7,821 bases of DNA from JBGPJM01 sp041485385 (GTDB lineage Bacteria; Planctomycetota; Phycisphaerae; Phycisphaerales; UBA1924): the NCBI GenBank assembly GCA_041485385.1, contig JBGPJM010000222.1, forward strand, positions 1 through 7,821, read 5' to 3'. Below the pieces are notes generated by a model. It did not search any database, was not told where the DNA came from, and saw nothing but the letters and a program-made list of their open reading frames with translations. Within the stretch, counting starts at the first letter, position 1; each line of letters starts with the position of its first letter. The position numbers were made by a program, and so were the translations under genes. Shown here piece by piece: positions 4,772 to 7,821 of this stretch.

Positions 4772-6907
4772 CTACTTGTGGAGCGAGTCGGCCAGCCCCG
4801 GGACGTTGGCCGCGCCCTCGGGGACCTGGATGGTGGAGTTCTTGAAGTCGTCGCCGATGGGCTCGTATTTGCCGCCCAGGTGCTCGGCGAGGAAGGCCTC
4901 GCTGACGGCGTAGAACGAGAGGCGGTTCTCGGGGCGTGCGAAGCCGTGCCCCTCGTCGGGGTAGAGGACGTAGGTGACGGGGATGTTCTTGGCCTTCATG
5001 GCGCTGACGATCTGGTCGGCCTCGACCTGGTTGACGCGCGGGTCGTTGGCGCCCTGGCCGATGAGCAGGGGCTTCTTGATCTTGTCGACGCGGGAGAGCG
5101 GGGAGCGCTCATCGAGGAACTTGCGGCCCTCCTCGGTCTTGGGGTCGCCGCCGACGCGGGCGGTGAGGCTGGGGAGAATCGGGATCCAGTACGGCGGCAC
5201 GTTCTTCATGAGGGTGTTGAGGCTGGAGGGGCCGACGATGTCGACGCCGCAGGCGAAGGTATCGGGGGTGAAGGTGAGGCCGACGAGCGTGGCGTAGCCG
5301 CCGTAGGAGCCGCCCATGATGGCGACGCGCGCGGGGTCGGCGATCTTGCTGTCGACGGCCCACTTGACGGCGTCGAGGAGGTCGTCGTGCATCTTGCCGG
5401 CCCACTGGCCGTTGGCGGCGTTGACGAAGTTCTTGCCGAACCCGGTGGAGCCGCGGTAGTTGACGCTGAGGACGGCGTAGCCACGGTTGGCGAGCCACTG
5501 GTGGGTGGGGTTGTAGCCCCAGGCGTCGCGCGCCCAGGGACCGCCGTGGACATAGAGGACCATGGGGAGGGGCTGGGCCGGGGCGGCGCCGTCGGTCTTG
5601 ACGGCGCCGACGGGGAGGGTGAGGTAGCAGACCAGCGGGAGGCCGTCGCGCGACTTGGCGACGACGGGGGCCATCTTCGCCAGCGTCAGGCCGTCGAGGG
5701 ACTTGCGGTTGGTGAACGGGAAGGTCGACTTGCCGGCGGTGTTCTTGCCGGGCTCGCGGTCGTAGCGGTAGTAGCGGACGGGGCCGTTGTCGAGGAGGTA
5801 GGCGACGATCCAGCGCTTGTCGTCGAGGGTGCGGCTGGTGATGGTGATGTCGCCGTCGGCGACGGTGGAGAGGTAGGTGAAGTCGGCCTCGATGGCCTTG
5901 TCGAGGATCTTCCAGCTCGTGCGGGTGTAGTTGGTGGAGACGGCCTGAACGAGGTGCGTCCTGGGATCGACGATGGTGCCGGAGATGTCGGAGTCCTTGT
6001 CCTCGGCGAGGGTGGTCGTCTTGCTCGTCTTGATGTCGGTGGCGGTGAGGGCGGCGGTGTTGCGCCCGCGGGAGTCAAGGCGGTAGAGGGTCTGGCCGGA
6101 GCGGTCGAAGCCGATGATGTTGGTAGTCTCGGAGTCCTCCATGGGGATGGTCTCGCAGACCGTCCATTCCTGGTCCTTGGAGTCTCCGGGCTTGAGGACC
6201 TCGAGGCCGCCGTCCTTCGTGAAGCGGACCGCGAAACGCGGCGTGTAGGAATCATCCGAGACGTAGCCGGCGTAGCCGGGGTTCTGCTGGACGAGCGTGA
6301 GCTTGCCGGAGGTGATGTCGACGCGGTAGAGGTCGTGGAACTGGGGGTTGCGGTTGTTGAGGCCGATGAGGATCTGAGTGGGGGTGGAGTCGCTCACCTC
6401 GTTGACCTGGGCGAGGGGCCGGAGCGGGATCGGGCGCCCCTCGGGCCCGGGCCTAGTGAGGGGATTGCCGTCGGGGCCGGGGATGGTTTCGAACGGCGTG
6501 AGGTCGAGCTGCTTGCCGGAACCGATGTCGGCGGAGTAGATGTGCCAGTTCTCGTCGCCGCCCTTGTCCTGAAGGTAGAGGATGTGGGCGCCGGTGTAGG
6601 CCCAGAAGTACTGGCGGATGCCGCGCGAGGTGTCGGTCGTGACGGGCTTGGCCTCGTCGGGCTTGGCGACGGGGCCGACCCAGACGTTCATGACGCCGTT
6701 GACGGGGGCGAGGAAGGCGAGGCGCTGGCCGTCGGGGCTGATCTGGACGGAGGCGCGGTCGGGGTTGCCGAAGAGGACGTCGCGCGGGATGAGGTCGGGG
6801 CCTACCTCGGGACCGGTTTCGGGGCCGCCGGCTAGAGCGGCGGGGAGCGAGGCGAGAGAAAGGATGGCGGTCGCGATGGCGGCCGCGGGGCTGGGTGTAC
6901 GAGGCAT
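4772..6907 (-). CDS. Exported S9-family (prolyl oligopeptidase-type) serine peptidase
   Basis: The product has 711 residues. Residues 1-26 form a signal peptide (AAIATAILSLASLPAALA), so it acts outside the cytoplasm, probably hydrolysing peptides in the periplasm. Residues about 40-400 are the N-terminal beta-propeller, with recurrent 'SPDGQRLAFLAP', 'NWHIYSADIGSGK', 'HDLYRVDITSGK' and 'GFDRSGQTLYRLDSRG' strands. Residues about 415-680 are the alpha/beta-hydrolase domain: HGGPW (454-458, oxyanion region), NYRGSTGFG (483-491), nucleophile Ser534 in GGSYGGY, Asp622 in GANDPRVN and His654 in DEGHGF. The full triad is present and the order fits acylaminoacyl-peptidase-like S9C enzymes; substrate specificity cannot be told from sequence. 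ATG 6907 is chosen because it has a spaced GGAGAG and begins the signal peptide; an in-frame upstream extension to 7087 is non-conserved and Arg/Pro/Cys-rich. Confidence 0.95.
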   Translation of the reverse strand: MPRTPSPAAAIATAILSLASLPAALAGGPETGPEVGPDLIPRDVLFGNPDRASVQISPDGQRLAFLAPVNGVMNVWVGPVAKPDEAKPVTTDTSRGIRQYFWAYTGAHILYLQDKGGDENWHIYSADIGSGKQLDLTPFETIPGPDGNPLTRPGPEGRPIPLRPLAQVNEVSDSTPTQILIGLNNRNPQFHDLYRVDITSGKLTLVQQNPGYAGYVSDDSYTPRFAVRFTKDGGLEVLKPGDSKDQEWTVCETIPMEDSETTNIIGFDRSGQTLYRLDSRGRNTAALTATDIKTSKTTTLAEDKDSDISGTIVDPRTHLVQAVSTNYTRTSWKILDKAIEADFTYLSTVADGDITITSRTLDDKRWIVAYLLDNGPVRYYRYDREPGKNTAGKSTFPFTNRKSLDGLTLAKMAPVVAKSRDGLPLVCYLTLPVGAVKTDGAAPAQPLPMVLYVHGGPWARDAWGYNPTHQWLANRGYAVLSVNYRGSTGFGKNFVNAANGQWAGKMHDDLLDAVKWAVDSKIADPARVAIMGGSYGGYATLVGLTFTPDTFACGVDIVGPSSLNTLMKNVPPYWIPILPSLTARVGGDPKTEEGRKFLDERSPLSRVDKIKKPLLIGQGANDPRVNQVEADQIVSAMKAKNIPVTYVLYPDEGHGFARPENRLSFYAVSEAFLAEHLGGKYEPIGDDFKNSTIQVPEGAANVPGLADSLHK

Positions 6908-7092
6908 TGAGGACTCTCCGGTGTGCTGTGGCGGCTGCGCGTGTGGCCGGCGGCCGCGGGTCTCCCTCTCCACGCGGTTGAACCGGCTACACCCGACGAG
7001 GATGCACGGGCACGCGGGGAAAGGGGGCAAGTGTACGCACGGTCCTGCTGAACGGCCGTCGAGCAGAAGAGAGATGCGCCGCACCACGCTCG
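6908..7092. other. Leader region upstream of the S9 peptidase
   Basis: These 185 bases lie between the hairpin after the membrane-protein gene and the peptidase start, so they should carry the peptidase promoter on the minus strand. I see no convincing -35/-10 pair, riboswitch or operator palindrome. Extensions of the peptidase frame through here would be spurious. Confidence 0.35.
6914..6919 (-). promoter_or_regulatory. Shine-Dalgarno site of the S9 peptidase gene
   Basis: CTCTCC on the plus strand is GGAGAG on the minus strand, 6 bases before ATG 6907. It decides the start in favour of the signal-peptide methionine. Confidence 0.7.
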
Positions 7093-7110
7093 CCCGAGCT
7101 GGCGCTCGGG
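7093..7110 (-). terminator. Candidate terminator hairpin after the TVP38-family gene
   Basis: CCCGAGC (7093-7099) pairs perfectly with GCTCGGG (7104-7110) around a 4-base loop (GCCA on the minus strand). In the minus direction it starts 13 bases after the TAG stop of the membrane-protein gene. There is no T-run, as in the other hairpins of this window. Confidence 0.45.
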
Positions 7111-7114
7111 GCTC

Positions 7115-7128
7115 CCTAGCTAGCTAGG
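7115..7128. repeat. 14-bp perfect palindrome CCTAGCTAGCTAGG covering a stop codon
   Basis: Three consecutive CTAG tetramers (7116, 7120, 7124) form a self-complementary 14-mer. Because the TAGs are 4 bases apart, there is a stop codon in all three frames on each strand. The first minus-strand TAG (7124-7126) is the true stop of the TVP38-family gene. Confidence 0.85.
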
Positions 7129-7821
7129 CACCGACGTCGGCCTGAACGGGCTTGCCGCCGGTCACGCGCGCGATGGCCTTGTTGGCGATCGCGCCGATGA
7201 TGCCCAGGACGATGATCATGGCGGCGATGCCGCCGATGAGGAGGTAGACGTTCTTGCGGCTGGAGGAGACGAAGGACTGGATGTCGGCGGCGCCGGAGGA
7301 GGCCGCGGCGGCGGCCAGGAAAACCACGATGCCGGTGCGGGGTGCCATGCCGAGGATGGTGCCGAGGGTGTACGGGAGGAGACGGACGCCGGCGGTGGAG
7401 AGGATGAGGTTGGTGACGGCGAACGGCGAGTTGGGGGGAAGACGGACGAGGGTGACGATGCCCAGGGTGCGCCAGGAGCCTCCCTCGACCAGCGCCTCAC
7501 GGACGGCCCTCCAGATCGGCCGCCGATCGATGGCCTCCTGCACGCGGTGGTGCGAGACGGTGGTCGCGACGACGTAGCCGATGAGGGAGCCGCCGGCGAA
7601 GCCGGCCAGGGAGGCGGGGAACCCGAGCGCAAACCCGAAGACCCACCCGCCGAGGATGGCCTGCGCGTACGTCGGCAGGAGGCCCAGGCCGGCGGAAACC
7701 ACGAAGACGGCGATGTAGCCGGCGAGGCCGAACGTCTCGTGGCTCTTCAACCAGCCCGAGAGGGCGCCGAGATTGGCGAGCAGGACGATGCCGCAGACCG
7801 CGGGGGCGACGGACCAGAGGA
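7124..7821 (-). CDS. TVP38/TMEM64 family (VTT-domain) integral membrane protein, N-terminus beyond the window
   Basis: The frame is open to the right edge and no initiator is seen; upstream of SHETFGLAGY it continues as WSVAPAVCGIVLLANLGALSGWL, a membrane segment, so 7821 cuts the gene. The visible part has hydrophobic segments around YIAVFVVSAGLGLLP, ILGGWVFGFALGFPASLAGFAGG and VYLLIGGIAAMIIVLGIIGA. The family signature is the loop at 7421-7447, VRLPPNSPF, followed by AVTNLILSTAGVRLLPYTLG and TILGMAPRTG, close to the F/V-x-R-L-x-P-x-x-P-F...N core of VTT/SNARE-associated Golgi (DedA-like) proteins. Such proteins sit in the inner membrane and are implicated in lipid handling; the substrate of this one is unknown. 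The TAG stop is inside the 14-bp palindrome and a hairpin follows. Confidence 0.9.
   Translation of the reverse strand, partial: LWSVAPAVCGIVLLANLGALSGWLKSHETFGLAGYIAVFVVSAGLGLLPTYAQAILGGWVFGFALGFPASLAGFAGGSLIGYVVATTVSHHRVQEAIDRRPIWRAVREALVEGGSWRTLGIVTLVRLPPNSPFAVTNLILSTAGVRLLPYTLGTILGMAPRTGIVVFLAAAAASSGAADIQSFVSSSRKNVYLLIGGIAAMIIVLGIIGAIANKAIARVTGGKPVQADVGA

Noticed and set aside
4277..6835. Very long plus-strand open frame (852 codons) opposite rsmH and the S9 peptidase
   Set aside because: It is the antisense of two well-supported genes with intact catalytic motifs. Its V/G/D/E/A/L-rich composition is what the complement of GC3-rich codons produces, and it has no domain of its own.
6908..7087. 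60-residue N-terminal extension of the S9 peptidase
   Set aside because: The extension is Arg/Pro/Cys-rich with no conserved features, while ATG 6907 has a spaced ribosome-binding site and starts a proper signal peptide.

Overview
The window reads as chromosomal DNA of a GC-rich planctomycete, most likely class Phycisphaerae. The main evidence is three secreted proteins ending in cysteine-bounded ('GC-type') dockerin tails built on the motif SQDFF-(D/E)-(F/Y)-(L/V)-x-AFF...GCP, a protein-anchoring module that I associate with Phycisphaerae. The strong G/C bias at third codon positions agrees. Taxonomy is inferred from protein style only, since no rRNA or tRNA is present.

Layout. Positions 1-2090 (+) hold two tandem paralogous genes for exported FG-GAP proteins. 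Only the 3' end of the first (1-260) is in the window; the second (603-2090) is complete and encodes a seven-repeat, integrin-alpha-like beta-propeller followed by a two-loop dockerin. Their dockerin-encoding ends are nearly identical at the DNA level. Between them lies the 3' remnant of an SBBP-type beta-propeller gene (251-523). Downstream are a heptanucleotide tandem repeat (2096-2155) and the 5' remnant of a signal-peptide-bearing trypsin-like protease on the minus strand (2188-2484). Positions 2699-3667 (+) encode a third exported dockerin protein, with only half a dockerin.

From 3694 to the right edge all genes are on the minus strand: rsmH (16S rRNA m4C1402 methyltransferase), an exported S9 prolyl-oligopeptidase-family peptidase, and a TVP38/TMEM64 (VTT-domain) membrane protein cut by the window edge. 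Hairpins separate these units: a long imperfect one at the convergent dockerin/rsmH junction, a perfect 8-bp stem between the peptidase and rsmH, and a 7-bp stem after the membrane protein.

The left half is an accessory surface/export region that has been duplicated and rearranged, with gene debris on both sides of the FG-GAP gene. The right half is ordinary housekeeping and metabolism. I see no CRISPR array, transposase, phage gene or recognisable defence cassette. The least understood element is the dockerin-tag system: three tagged cargo proteins and no visible cohesin partner.
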